Shown in pieces: positions 22,484 to 33,300 of a stretch of DNA of 64,000 bases. Every line of letters starts with the position of its first letter. Positions within the stretch are counted from its first letter, which is position 1. A model generated the notes under the pieces. The model was not told the DNA's origin. It searched no databases and saw nothing but the letters and a program-made list of their open reading frames with translations. Source of the stretch: Diphasiastrum complanatum. Taxonomy: Eukaryota; Streptophyta; Lycopodiopsida; Lycopodiales; Lycopodiaceae. Where the stretch lies: positions 33,052,433-33,116,432 of the forward strand of contig CM055113.1 in NCBI GenBank assembly GCA_029204225.1, written 5' to 3'. The translations under genes were made by a program, and so were the position numbers.

Positions 22484-22770
22484 AGTTTTTTGCTCTACAA
22501 GTAAAGATTGTAGAATCTATAATTTTTCTACCAAAGAAGTTGTCAATGGTGGGAATATGATCTTTCATGACTGGAAGACCTACAAATTTGAAGGAGCACT
22601 TTCAGATCAACACCTTATGCAACTCATTAATGGAGAGGAGCCAAGTCAAGTGCAAGGAAAAGGTGAAGGTCCGAGAACTCCAAGAAGACCTTTAAAGTCC
22701 AAGATGAAGATATCAAGGCTAAAGTTCATTGGCAAAGGAAGGAAAGGTGAGGAGAGTGACATCTCTAATA
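22484..22770 (+). pseudogene. Copia integrase-RT linker fragment, copy 2
   Basis: This is a diverged duplicate of 19586-19870, reading VVNGGNMIFHDWKT and then PRTPRRPLKSKMKISRLKF. It is in the same orientation and about 2.9 kb away. Both copies end in the same lysine-rich phrase, so they come from one family rather than being chance matches. Confidence 0.6.
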
Positions 22771-23159
22771 CATTCATCATCTCATTTGATGCTACTTTAT
22801 GTTTGAAATTTTTTTTTGAAGGCATGCGCAAGGAATTGGCATAATCATGGATAGATCATGAAGACCAAGATGTGAGAATTTTAACCAGTTTTGCTATTTT
22901 GGGGGCAATTGAGGCCAATTTGCATATTAGACTTTGACTTTTCAAAATCATACTACTCTAAAAGCATTTGAATAAGCACTTTTAGAAAGTGTACAAAGTG
23001 TAGTACGAGTTTGATGGATTCAAAGTTGAATGTTGGAGACATTGAATCTAGTTCATATTAATGCTAGGGTCTCTGTTATGGAGGAAAACCAAACTCATTA
23101 ATGAGTCATGGATATGTTATATATAGTTGTACTCTTGTGGGAAGAGACACATTCTCTCT

Positions 23160-23345
23160 CTCTGGTGTTTTGACTTTTATGTCACCATTTTTTAAACTAT
23201 TACAGAGATAGTTATCCAATGAAATTGCTTTATCAAACAACAAATGCAGATTGGAAAGCATTCAATTTCATTGTCTCAAAATCATGAATGTTGAAGATAA
23301 GAAATAAGTCACTTCAAGTATTCTAAAACTATCTATGAAAAAATA
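23160..23345. repeat. Arm 2 of a dispersed inverted repeat
   Basis: Inverse complement of part of 18700-18960; the best-matching core is TTATCCAATGAAATTGCTTT near 23209-23232. Confidence 0.7.
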
Positions 23346-23633
23346 AAAAATAATAGAATCTCCATAGCCTCTCATCCTTGCAAAGTAAAGTGAAGAGATT
23401 GTTTAGGAGTAATGCCTATTTTACCCCTTTGGCTAAGCAATAATTATGTTGTAAGCATAACTCATGGGGCATGGTATTAATTAAATACATGAGACCCCCC
23501 TTTTGAAGTTAAGTTAATTAGTGCAAGTGGACCACTTGGCCAAGTAGCTCACTCATATGGTTGACACCTAGACTTTCCATGCATGTATTTGAGGTGCTTT
23601 CCTCATAAGGGATTTGGAGGACCCCACACACTC

Positions 23634-23750
<117 letters not shown>

Positions 23751-23901
23751 GCAATTCATTTTCTCGTCTAACTTTTGGTGTTTTGAGGTGCTTATGCAAT
23801 TCTCTTGTATGTGATGTTTCCATAGCTAAGTTTTTCAAGCTTTTTTGGTTGATCTTGTATTGAAGTTAAGATACTCCATAGCTAGGTCATGCAATTTGTC
23901 A

Positions 23902-23916
23902 TGGTACCTGAGCAGG
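23902..23916 (+). promoter_or_regulatory. Degenerate primer-binding site of Copia E
   Basis: TGGTACCTGAGCAGG resembles TGGTATCAGAGCAGG with substitutions and sits between an LTR-like sequence and a Copia gag. Confidence 0.5.
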
Positions 23917-24356
23917 TTGTTCAGCTTATGAGTTTGTGAATGAGAGAAACTTCAGTGCTCAGATTTTTGTGAAGATTCTCATCAATCTTGTAGGAGTGCA
24001 CTTTTGATCTACAGGAGTTAGATCAGGTTGAGTCTTGCACTGTTGGAGAGCTGTTGGCAAGGAGAGTGGGATGATCCAAAACCTCTCTAACTTTGGCTCA
24101 GTTTTGGAGAGTCTTTTTGGAGGAGCTTACACAAAAGTAGGGCGTACTTTCTGTAAGGGCTTATGGTTTATAATCCAGTGGGGTCTAATGCTTGTGCTAG
24201 CAAGGCCATACCAAGTGGCAAAGTCAAAAGCAGGAGCTGAAGGGTTGTCTTGAAGTGGCTACATACCTTAGTTTGGGGTCAAACCCTAGTTGCTGGAAGT
24301 TGTTCCTTTTTTTATTTCTTTTAGGTTGAGCTTATGTTTGAGCACAAATTATAGCA

Positions 24357-24670
24357 TGGCTAGAGAGAGTGTGCTAGATGAATCAAGAAGACTTGATGGC
24401 ACAAACTACAGAGTGTGGAAGTTAAAGATGGCTAACATATTGATGGACATGAATTGCTGGGAGTTAATGGTAGGTAGAGAGTCTGTACCAACATCTGAAC
24501 CTAAATTGAAGGACTACATAAATAGGAGACAGAAGGCTCATAAGATGATCAATCTTTCTGTCAAAGACAACATTATTCCTGACATTTGCAATGCAAAGGA
24601 TGCAGTGGAAGCTTGGACTGTTCTGAAGTCTATGTTTGAAATAGTGGATTCAGCCAGACTTGTTTACTAA
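24357..24670 (+). pseudogene. Copia E: truncated gag N-terminus
   Basis: The frame opens MARESVLDESRRLDGTNYR and continues VWKLKMANILMDMNCWELM, the typical Copia gag start (LDGTNY..W...M...L). About 104 codons remain, ending at SARLVY and a stop at 24668. The expected LYxxxxLxxLKM segment and everything downstream are missing. It probably needs no frameshift, so truncation may be more recent than in J or K. Confidence 0.8.
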
Positions 24671-25100
24671 GAGAAAAATCAAAATAAATAAAAACAATAT
24701 TGTCTATTTGCTTGCCCCCACCACTCCCGAGGCCTCCCCAACTCCCAATGATCTAATCATAGTTTCTACTGTCACAATTAAGAACTCTAAATTGTTCACA
24801 GTCTAACTTGTCTAAACTTGAAAATACATTTTCTCCATTGGATCCAGAATATGACCACCATCGCCAAATTCAAATCAGAAAAAAAAATGTACGAATATGC
24901 ATTCATGAAAATTTGAGTGCTATCTCCAAATATGAACACCATCTTCAGATTGGAATAAAAATATGAGCATCATCTCCAAATATGAGTGCCATCTTCCCAC
25001 TAGAATGAAAATATGAGCGCCATCTCTAAATTTGAATCAAATAGAAAAGAATGGAGATTGGATTCATAGTACAAAGTACATAATATAAAAAAAATTATGA
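24671..25100. repeat. Imperfect short tandem repeats, no gene
   Basis: Between about 24840 and 25040 the words ATATGA(A/G)(C/T)(A/G)CCATCT and TCCAAAT recur four to five times in imperfect tandem. The rest of the stretch is AT-rich with no coding potential. Confidence 0.55.
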
Positions 25101-25107
25101 GTTTTTT

Positions 25108-28100
25108 TTGTTTTGTTTTAAAAATTTTGTTCTTAGTACTTTGATGCATATGATTACTTTATTGTTTTTTCTGATGACGACATTGTATCATCTACATTTG
25201 GATATCCCTACTGATTTGGCACCTTTACAAAGAAGAAGAGGCAAAGGAATTCAAATATTTGCTGAAGATCGTTCTCGTTATAGGGCAGAAGGAAAGAAGA
25301 ACTTGGATTTGTGGATAGATGGCTCATTATATCCTCAAGATCCTAGCACTTTCACTCATCATTCTCTTCAATAACTAATCTAGTTACATGGATATTCAAT
25401 GGGCATACTGGATTACTAGGATATTGTGAGAGATTGAAGAATCATGGAAATCAGTTTTATATAGAAAGAATTCACTTTTTAAAATGTGAGTTGATACGGG
25501 TATCCTCTTATTGTCAAAATAGAGATTGTCTTCTCCAAAAGACCTTAAAGAAAAATGAACAACTTAAAAGGAATAATGAATCATTAAAAAAGATAACAAT
25601 CGATATCAAATCAAAACTAGATCAAATGCGATCAATCTTACAATCTATTCAAATTGATAACTTACAATTATTGAAAGATGTGGAATTGGCTAAGAAGAAG
25701 GCTGGTAATAAGAAGCAAAAGCGACAAAGTTGCAAGGATATTCAAACTTTTTCAAAATGAGGTTATCAAAATAGAAGGATTCGTGCATTCAAATAAGCAT
25801 ATCAAAAATTTTGTAACTTGATTAATAACATATGGATTTATTTCAGCTACGGTGATATCTTGCTAACTATCTATTTTTTTGCAGATCTACATTAGTAGCT
25901 CCTCGGAATATTAAGGACAATGCTTCACTTGGAATGTCGTTGGGCTCAATATTAACTGGCAAATTCACTGAGTGTATCATGATGAACAATAGGAGTTCAA
26001 ATATAAAGTGCAAAATAACAGAGTCTTTGATGGTGAACATTCAAAAAATTTTAGATAAGACTATAGTTCAGGGTGCTTGTGATTTTGCGAGTATCAGTAG
26101 GGAAGCATATGGAACAATATTTAAACCTTTTAGAGAAGCTTTTAAGCAAGTTCGAATTAGAAAAGTTCCATTCCCAAGGTTATATCACTTGAAGAAAGAG
26201 AGCAATACATTAAACATAGGTATGCATAAGATCATCGGTACCCCATTTCATATTGAGAAGGTGTATGAAATTGATGGAAGATCAATATATTATAATTCAT
26301 CCAACAACTTATTTGTTGATCTAAACTACTTTCTAAGATACATCGTCACATTCTATGATATAACCTTTAAAAAGGTGAACGACAAATAATCATAGTACTT
26401 AAGTTAGATGAGTCAGAAATTGTGAATGGAGAGGGTTAGTATAACTCTCATGAATGGTGCACTATATCAAACAATGGATCAAAGAGATTTCAGATTCATT
26501 GTCTAGTCCGAGAATGATATATGGTGGTTGGCAGCGTTTTAGGTAATTTTTTTGATTATTACATTAGATTCAATGAATAATATTAATTCATATTATACTA
26601 AGTTTGATTAATTCATTGGACAGGTACTGAAGGAGGATCATGATATATTATCATGGATATTTTCTAGGACATCTTACCCTAGGATCATCAAGGACCATAT
26701 GGATGGAAGATTTCTCAATGTTCCAGAAGTGGGAGACTTCAATGTTGAATGGCACTTAGTAGGAATTATTCTATGGGCTAATAGAGTCTTGTATTGTGGA
26801 AGCTTATCAGGCTACGAAAATAGCTCTGATACCATGCCGGAAGAAGGAGAGAGTGTGTGTGTGAGAGACAAAAATAAATAAACAGCTCGAAAAGAAAACG
26901 AACACGAAAAAGAAGCGAAACTCGAACGAGAAACGAACTCGAATGGATAGTGTTCGTGCACAGCGGAATGAGCTATATTACTTCTTCCCTAAGCATGACT
27001 ACGCCTATCAGAACGAACAGAACGTTAGTGATGGAAATTATGGCCGTTCTGATTACGTAGCCAAACCTTAATAAATAAAACACCAGAAGAATAATTCTTC
27101 GTGAACAGCTAGACAAATTATATGCCGCAAATGATTCGTGAAGGGCTAGACTGAGCTTGACTGATAATCAATCGTGAATGGTTCGCGAAAGGCAAAACAA
27201 AAAATTAGCGCGAATGGCTAGACTAATAATAACTCGCTAAAAACAGATTACCAAATTGCGCAACTAGAAAGTTAGACAGAATGAAGAATAAGCATAGCAA
27301 TATTGACACAGATCTGAATGCAGAAAAAAGAGCTGTTATTAGATTAAGTATATCAAATATACATGTCAATAATGTGGTAGAGCACAAGACAATAACAGAC
27401 GAAACCGCGTGCTCTACGAAACTAATTCAATCTGTAAGAGGAATGAACTAGTTACTGACAATTAAAGAATCAATGCACAGAGCATCTACTTTGTCTATCT
27501 CTGATAAGCTTTTGATGCTATATTCACAAACTTGTTCTCTTGATCTCTCAATCAATAATCTCTCGATCGTCAATCTGAATATGCGAATGATATTCAGTAT
27601 ATATACACAATGTTACAGGTGTGCAGATGAATAAAGTACAAAGTGGATGTGCTGTTTGTAGGAGATCGTGAGTGGCTGTAGTCGCTGTCAAGTCTGTTAG
27701 CGCAGTTGCATGGGGTGAGCGTGAAGAGGCCGCGACGTCAGCCTTCGCTGAAATGAACGTTGGTGAAGATGCAAAAAATGCGACACTCTGACGAAATGCC
27801 TTAGGATTTGATTTACAGGGTGCTTTCACTTTTCCTAGGGCACCTTTGACATTTTGTAAGGCAGTGTCATCTTTTTCGCCTGTCACAAAACACATGTAAA
27901 ACATAGTGTCACGATTCTTTCATAGTGTCTATTTGTGTAAGTGTTTTAACTTAATTGCTTATGAATATTGTTATCTCTTGAATATGAATTGTTTTTTTTA
28001 ACTCTTATTTTATATTGTAGGATGCACTCATAATTGATGACTTTGTTGCAAGACGAGGTGGCTTCAAACAACATGCTTCTTCATTCCAGAGGGATAGTGG

Positions 28101-28431
28101 ACTTGGCCACTATTTGAGACATTTTCTAAAGAATGAGACCTGTATTGCTCATTCAAAGTTTAGTCCAGTTGGAGAGACACTGATAATGGTTGTTAAAGCT
28201 TTATCATATTATTTAGGAGGACATAAATTTGTTAAAACAAATAAAATCATTTTCGTCAAGAGATCTTATGTTTTGAACATTCTAGGTTTTACTAATGAGA
28301 ATGTTCCTTTAAGGAGCTCTCATTATTCATTGTACTCTATATATATTGAACTTAGTGGAAACAAGGATAATGCACATCTATTAGATGCATACTCAATCAG
28401 AAAAAATTTCTTCATGACAGCCATAGAATGA
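25108..28431 (+). pseudogene. Unidentified spliced gene remnant, split by an LTR
   Basis: Several plus-strand open blocks look like exons of one or more unknown genes. They are 25190-25374 (basic, RRRGKG motif), 25434-25760 (lysine/glutamine-rich, coiled-coil-like), 25880-26389 (MSLGSILTGKF...LYHLKKE, longest block), 26625-26790 (HMDGRFLNVPEVGDFN then EWHLVG) and 28020-28431, which follows an intron-like acceptor (TATATTGTAG). I recognise none of these domains. The reading at EWHLVG degrades just before the LTR at 26835-27903, so that insertion probably broke the gene. Relation of the blocks to each other is inferred from order and strand only. A transposon-encoded protein is as likely as a host gene. 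Confidence 0.35.
26835..27903 (-). repeat. LTR of a minus-strand Copia element with only its primer-binding site attached
   Basis: GCTCTGATACCA at 26823-26834 is the inverse of the canonical primer-binding site, and the LTR follows it directly (TG at 26835). It ends with ..GTAAAACA at 27903, so on the minus strand it begins TGTTTTAC. A TATATATA box lies near 27598. The minus-strand end, rich in TTCG words before the primer-binding site, resembles the LTR of element H. No internal coding region of the element remains, so this is close to a solo LTR but with one internal edge retained. Confidence 0.7.
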
Positions 28432-28897
28432 GATACAAAATTGATGATGAAGAGTAAACACTTTTTTTTTTTGTTATTATACAATCAATACGTTTACATT
28501 GAGTACATATCATTTGATTATAATGCTCTTCTCTCATGCCTCGCTGAACTTGTAATCTGCTATGATACTCATGAAGAATGTAATCTGCTATTAAGCAATA
28601 TTCTAATTTCTCTCTTCCTGTATAAACTTGCATGCTTTTCTAAACTTGTTGTATTCTGTGGATTTTGTTATTTGTCGAATCTGAGCTCTACGGTAGAACC
28701 ACTGAAATAATTGACAAATGTAGTTTCATTTTTCATTGGTTCTTCCATGTTGTGTATTTCGATGAAATGTTGCTCGCACTTGCCAATGTGACTTCTCTAT
28801 CCCTTGTGATGACCAGACACTCAAGCTTCCATATGTGTTTGCAAAAAATGTTGTATGATCTCTTAGTATGTGTTGCACGTGAAAATCGTAATGTTAG

Positions 28898-29413
28898 TCA
28901 TATGCTTGGATCAAAATATATAGGGGAAATAAAAAACATGTAGAAAGCATTCATACTAGCCATGTAATGAGTGATGTGATCTTCTCCCCATGCTTTCAAT
29001 ACTGCATCAACAAACTCAACACAAGTCTTTTGTACAACTTTCTTATTACTATAAAAAAGTTTATCTTTTCTTAAAATTTCAATCATACTATCAAGCTTCT
29101 TCCATACATTAACTATTAGTACTCTAGTTTTGCCACTCTTCTCGAAAACCTGAGTGGCAGCAATGATATCTGTCCAGATTGAGTGTTGAATATTAGAAGC
29201 CTTACTAGTATGGTTTAATAGGAATCGATGTGCTTTTGCTACTCCTATCATTGTCTTAGTAGGCATATTTTCTTGTTTTCCTGAAAGCTTTTCATTTTTT
29301 TGTATTTTGACATGTCCCTTATGAAGTCCTACTTTTGATATAACATCTTCTAATCTCAAGATAGCTTCCTTCGAGGATGATGCTGGATTTGTATTCCAAG
29401 CAAAAACTCTATG
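28898..29413 (-). pseudogene. Unidentified gene exon with motif AWGEDHITHYM
   Basis: An uninterrupted minus-strand frame of about 170 codons begins after an intron-like acceptor (CTTCATAG at 29414-29421) and ends at a stop at 28898. It reads AWNTNPASSSKEAILRLEDV, later HRFLLNHTSKASNIQHSIW, VNVWKKLDSMIEILRKDKLFY and AWGEDHITHYM. The mixed, amphipathic composition and lack of stops in AT-rich DNA support real coding origin. I cannot name the family. The 5' part of the gene would have lain to the right, where element A has inserted 45 bp beyond the acceptor. It converges on the plus-strand remnant at 25.1-28.4 kb. Confidence 0.45.
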
Positions 29414-29457
29414 AAGATAAATGAGCTTTTTTATTAATCTAACTTTTGCATGAAGAA

Positions 29458-30319
29458 TGATAAATTTTACAGTTTTTAGGACAATAATGATTGTACTTTA
29501 CAATCATAGAGAGTTATTGGTTGCTTAATCAATGAATCTATCAAGTTCTACACATTAGATCTTGATCTAGATTCACTACACTTGGATTTAAGCAAGAGCA
29601 ATGGATCAACACATCATTTTTTAGTGAGAGCGGCTTCACACGTGTGGAGTACTGTCCACTGTACGGCCTGCACCTGAAACAACAAGTACAATGATACTAG
29701 ATAGCAATCATGCATAAAAATCACAAGACAAATGACTAGAAATCTCACAAAAGTGTAGAGTGCAAAAGTCTCATCAATTTTCTTAGCAAAATGATGATCC
29801 TTTTATGGATCAAGTACATCCATGAGTCTGGTACAGTCCAGCAGGCCTTCACCCGTGTGAAGAGTGCCACATCACTCATATCTATCCATTTGATCCATCC
29901 TTGATCCTTATCCAATAGTTGACCTTCTAGAATATGACTAAAATCCAAAAAGCTAGTCTCCTAGAATATAGGAATATTCCCTACAAAATAGGATCTAAGG
30001 AAAATGGTCAACTCTTATCTTCTAGTACTCTATACACACATGTGAACATCCACTTGCCATGTGGGAGCATTTACTCATGCACATGCAAGGAAAAGCTAAT
30101 TTGTAGGTGACTAGTCAACTTGACTAAAAACTAGTCATTTCATGTTCACACTAACTAGAATGATACAAAATCAATTTGGATATATACAAACATGAAAAGT
30201 ACATCCTTTCACACATGGGAACATGCTCCACACGTGTGAAATCATATCATCAACATATTCTAATGTTTGATCAATATTTACATGAACCAATGTCAAGTGA
30301 GAAGTGACAATTTTCAACA
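29458..30319 (-). repeat. 3' LTR of element A
   Basis: On the minus strand it begins TGTTGAAAATTGTCAC and ends TTTATCA. It follows the polypurine tract at 30320-30331. CACGTG occurs at 29639-29644 and 30231-30236. It differs from the 5' LTR at one position in my reading. Confidence 0.97.
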
Positions 30320-30331
30320 CTCCTCCTCACT
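30320..30331 (-). promoter_or_regulatory. Polypurine tract of element A
   Basis: The minus strand reads AGTGAGGAGGAG immediately before the 3' LTR. It is the plus-strand DNA primer for reverse transcription. The gag-pol stop codon (30333-30335) lies one base upstream of it. Confidence 0.9.
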
Positions 30332-30332
30332 T

Positions 30333-33300
30333 CTAACTTGGCAAATCTAGTGTACATGTATCTACAATTCCAAGAGCATATCTTAACTTAAAAAATGGAT
30401 CTTTGGACAATGGTTTGGTTAAGATATCAGCTATGCATTCGGATGATGGTACATGATGTAGTTGCACTTCCTTGGATTGTACCTTCTCCCTCACAAAGTG
30501 GTGAGCTATCTCAATATGCTTTGTTCTAGCATGGAAGATAGGATTTGAAGCAATTTGTTGAGAAGCTTGATTGTCACAAAATATGTAAGGGATCTCCTCG
30601 GCCTCTAGCACATGTAGTTCCATCAAGAGTCTTCTTAGCCATAAGAGCTCTTTGGTTGTTGAAGTCAATGCCTTGTACTCGGCTTCACAAGAAGATAGTG
30701 AGATTGTATCTTGCTTTTTGGAAAGCCAAGATATCACTCCTCCACAAAGAAATGTTGCAAATGCACTAATGGACTTCCTATCCATCTTGTCACCTGCAAA
30801 ATCTGAATCCGAGTAGGCTCTCAAGTGCAAGTTAGATCCTTCATAAAGTATACCAAAAAATCTAGTACTAGAAACATATCTAAGTACTCTCTTGGCACTT
30901 TTCCAATGATGAATTAAAGGAGCTTGCATACTTTGACTCAACTTGCTTACACAAAAACTTAAGTCAGGTCTAGTGATGGTTAAATAGATTAGAGAGCCTA
31001 TAAGCTTCCTAAAGAGAGTGATGTCCTCAAAGGATGCTTCATCACCTTCATTAGTTGCTTTCACAACATGCTCCATAGGGGTGTCAATCCCCTTACAATC
31101 TTTCATACCAAATCTTTCAAGAATGGAAGTAGCATACTTAGATTGACTTATGAAAGTACAATTGCTACTTCTAGACACTTCTATCCCAAGTATAAACTTT
31201 AGGAAGCCTAGATCTACCATCTTGAACTCACTAGATAAGTCAACTTTTACTTTGCCTATGCCATCATCATCATTTCCTGTCATAATGATGTCATCAACAT
31301 AAAGAACCAAAATGATGATCTTTCCTTCATTACATTTGAAATATAAAGAAGGTTCATAAGCACTTAGTACAAAGCCAAGGGAATAGAGAAAATCATGCAA
31401 CCTAGAGTACCAAGCTCTAGGTGCTTGCTTCAAGCCATATAGGCTCTTCCTTAAGTAGCACACCTTTTGCTCCTCACCAATCTTGATGAAGCCCTCGGGT
31501 TGCATCATGTAGATTTCCTCTTCTAAGAAGCCATTCAAGAAGGCATTTGTCACATCCATTTGGTAGAGATCCCATTTGAACAAAGTAGCAATGCAAATGA
31601 TTAATCTAATAGTTACAAGCTTAGCTACAGGTGCAAATGTTTCTTCATAATCCAATCCTTTTATTTGAAGAAATCCCTTAGCAACAAGCCTAGCTTTGTA
31701 TTTACTAATAGATCCATCTTGATTGTACTTAATTCTATAAATCCACTTACATGCAAGTGGTTTCTTTCCTCTTGGAAGATTTACAAGATTCCAAGTATGA
31801 TTTTCTTCTAATGCATCATACTCTACTTGCATTGCATCTCTCCAAACTTTAGATTTACATGCTTCTTCAAAAGATGATGGTTCTTCAATCAATGTAGCTA
31901 AAAAAGAGTAAGAGGTAGAAGATGTAGAGCCTTCCTTTTGCTTTCCCTTGTCCACATAGGTAAGCCTTGAGGGCTCGGCCTTGCTCCTTGATGATCTTCT
32001 TGGCCCCTTTTGACTTGGATCCAAATCTCCATCCTCGGGTTTGTCATGATCCTCCTCGGGTTTGTCAAGATCCTCCTCGGATTTGTCAAGATCTTCAATG
32101 CACAATGGGTTAGATCCATTTGACAAGCTCTTAGCAAATTGTGACTCATCAAAAAGTACATCCTTGCTTACCTTTACTTTCTTGGATGTAGGATCATATA
32201 TCCTATATCCCTTGCTATTTTCTCCATAGCCAACAAAGATTCCTTTGAAGGAGGTAGCATCTTCTTTCCTTCTAGTCTCCAAAGGAATGTGTACATAACA
32301 AGTACATCCAAAGATCTTAAAATATTTTACATTGGGTTTCTTATCAAACAAGGCTTGATAAGGTGAGATCCCATCTATAGCACTACTAGGAAGTCTATTA
32401 CACAAATAATTAGCACATGTTATGGCTTCTCCCCAAAATGAGATGGGAAGTGATGCATCAAGCCTCAAGGACTTTGCACACTCACATAGACTCCTATTTT
32501 TCCTCTCGGCCACCCCATTTTGTTGAGGGGTGTAGGAACAAGTGTATTGTAACTTAATACCATTGATCTCACAAAAGTCTTTCATTTTATTGGAGGTGTA
32601 CTCTCCTCCATTATCACATCTTAGTGCTTTGATAGAAGTACTAAGTTGTTTCTCTACTAGAGACTTGAACTTAATGAAAGCTTCATAAACAAGATTTTTC
32701 TTTGATAGTAACTCAATCCATGTGAATCTAGTACAATCATCTATAAAAGTTACATACATCAAGGCACCTCCATTACTTGCATGTGAAAAACTATGTACAT
32801 CAGAATGTATGAGATCCAAGGGAGAGAGAGATCTTGATGAAGATTTCTTGTAAGAAGATTTGTGTGACTTTGCAAGGCCACATGCCTCACACATTTTTCC
32901 ACACTTCTTGAAAGCTCTTGGTAGGCCGAGAGCTAGTTCCTTGCTTGCCATTGACTCCATAGATTGAAGATTAGGATGGCCTAATCTCTTATGCCAAAGC
33001 TCCACTTGAGTTAGCTCCTCCCTAGCCAAGTTCACACTTTCACTTGCAACATTAGCATCCAACTTGAAAAGTCTACCTTGCTTAATGCCACTAGCTATGC
33101 ACTTATCATTTTTCAAGATGGAACAAACTCCATTCTTGAAATGTACATCTAGTCCATTGTCCATTAATTGTCCTACACTAAGCAAGTTTCTTGAAATGGT
33201 AGGAACATACAAAACATTATCTAGATCTATCCTTTTAGATGTGCCTAAACAAAGAGGTATAGATCCTATGCCATCTATCTTGCATGCTTGATCACTAGCA

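Noticed and set aside
31898-32161. Second minus-strand frame inside the element A gag-pol
   Set aside because: Shadow frame over the repetitive acidic linker of the true polyprotein.
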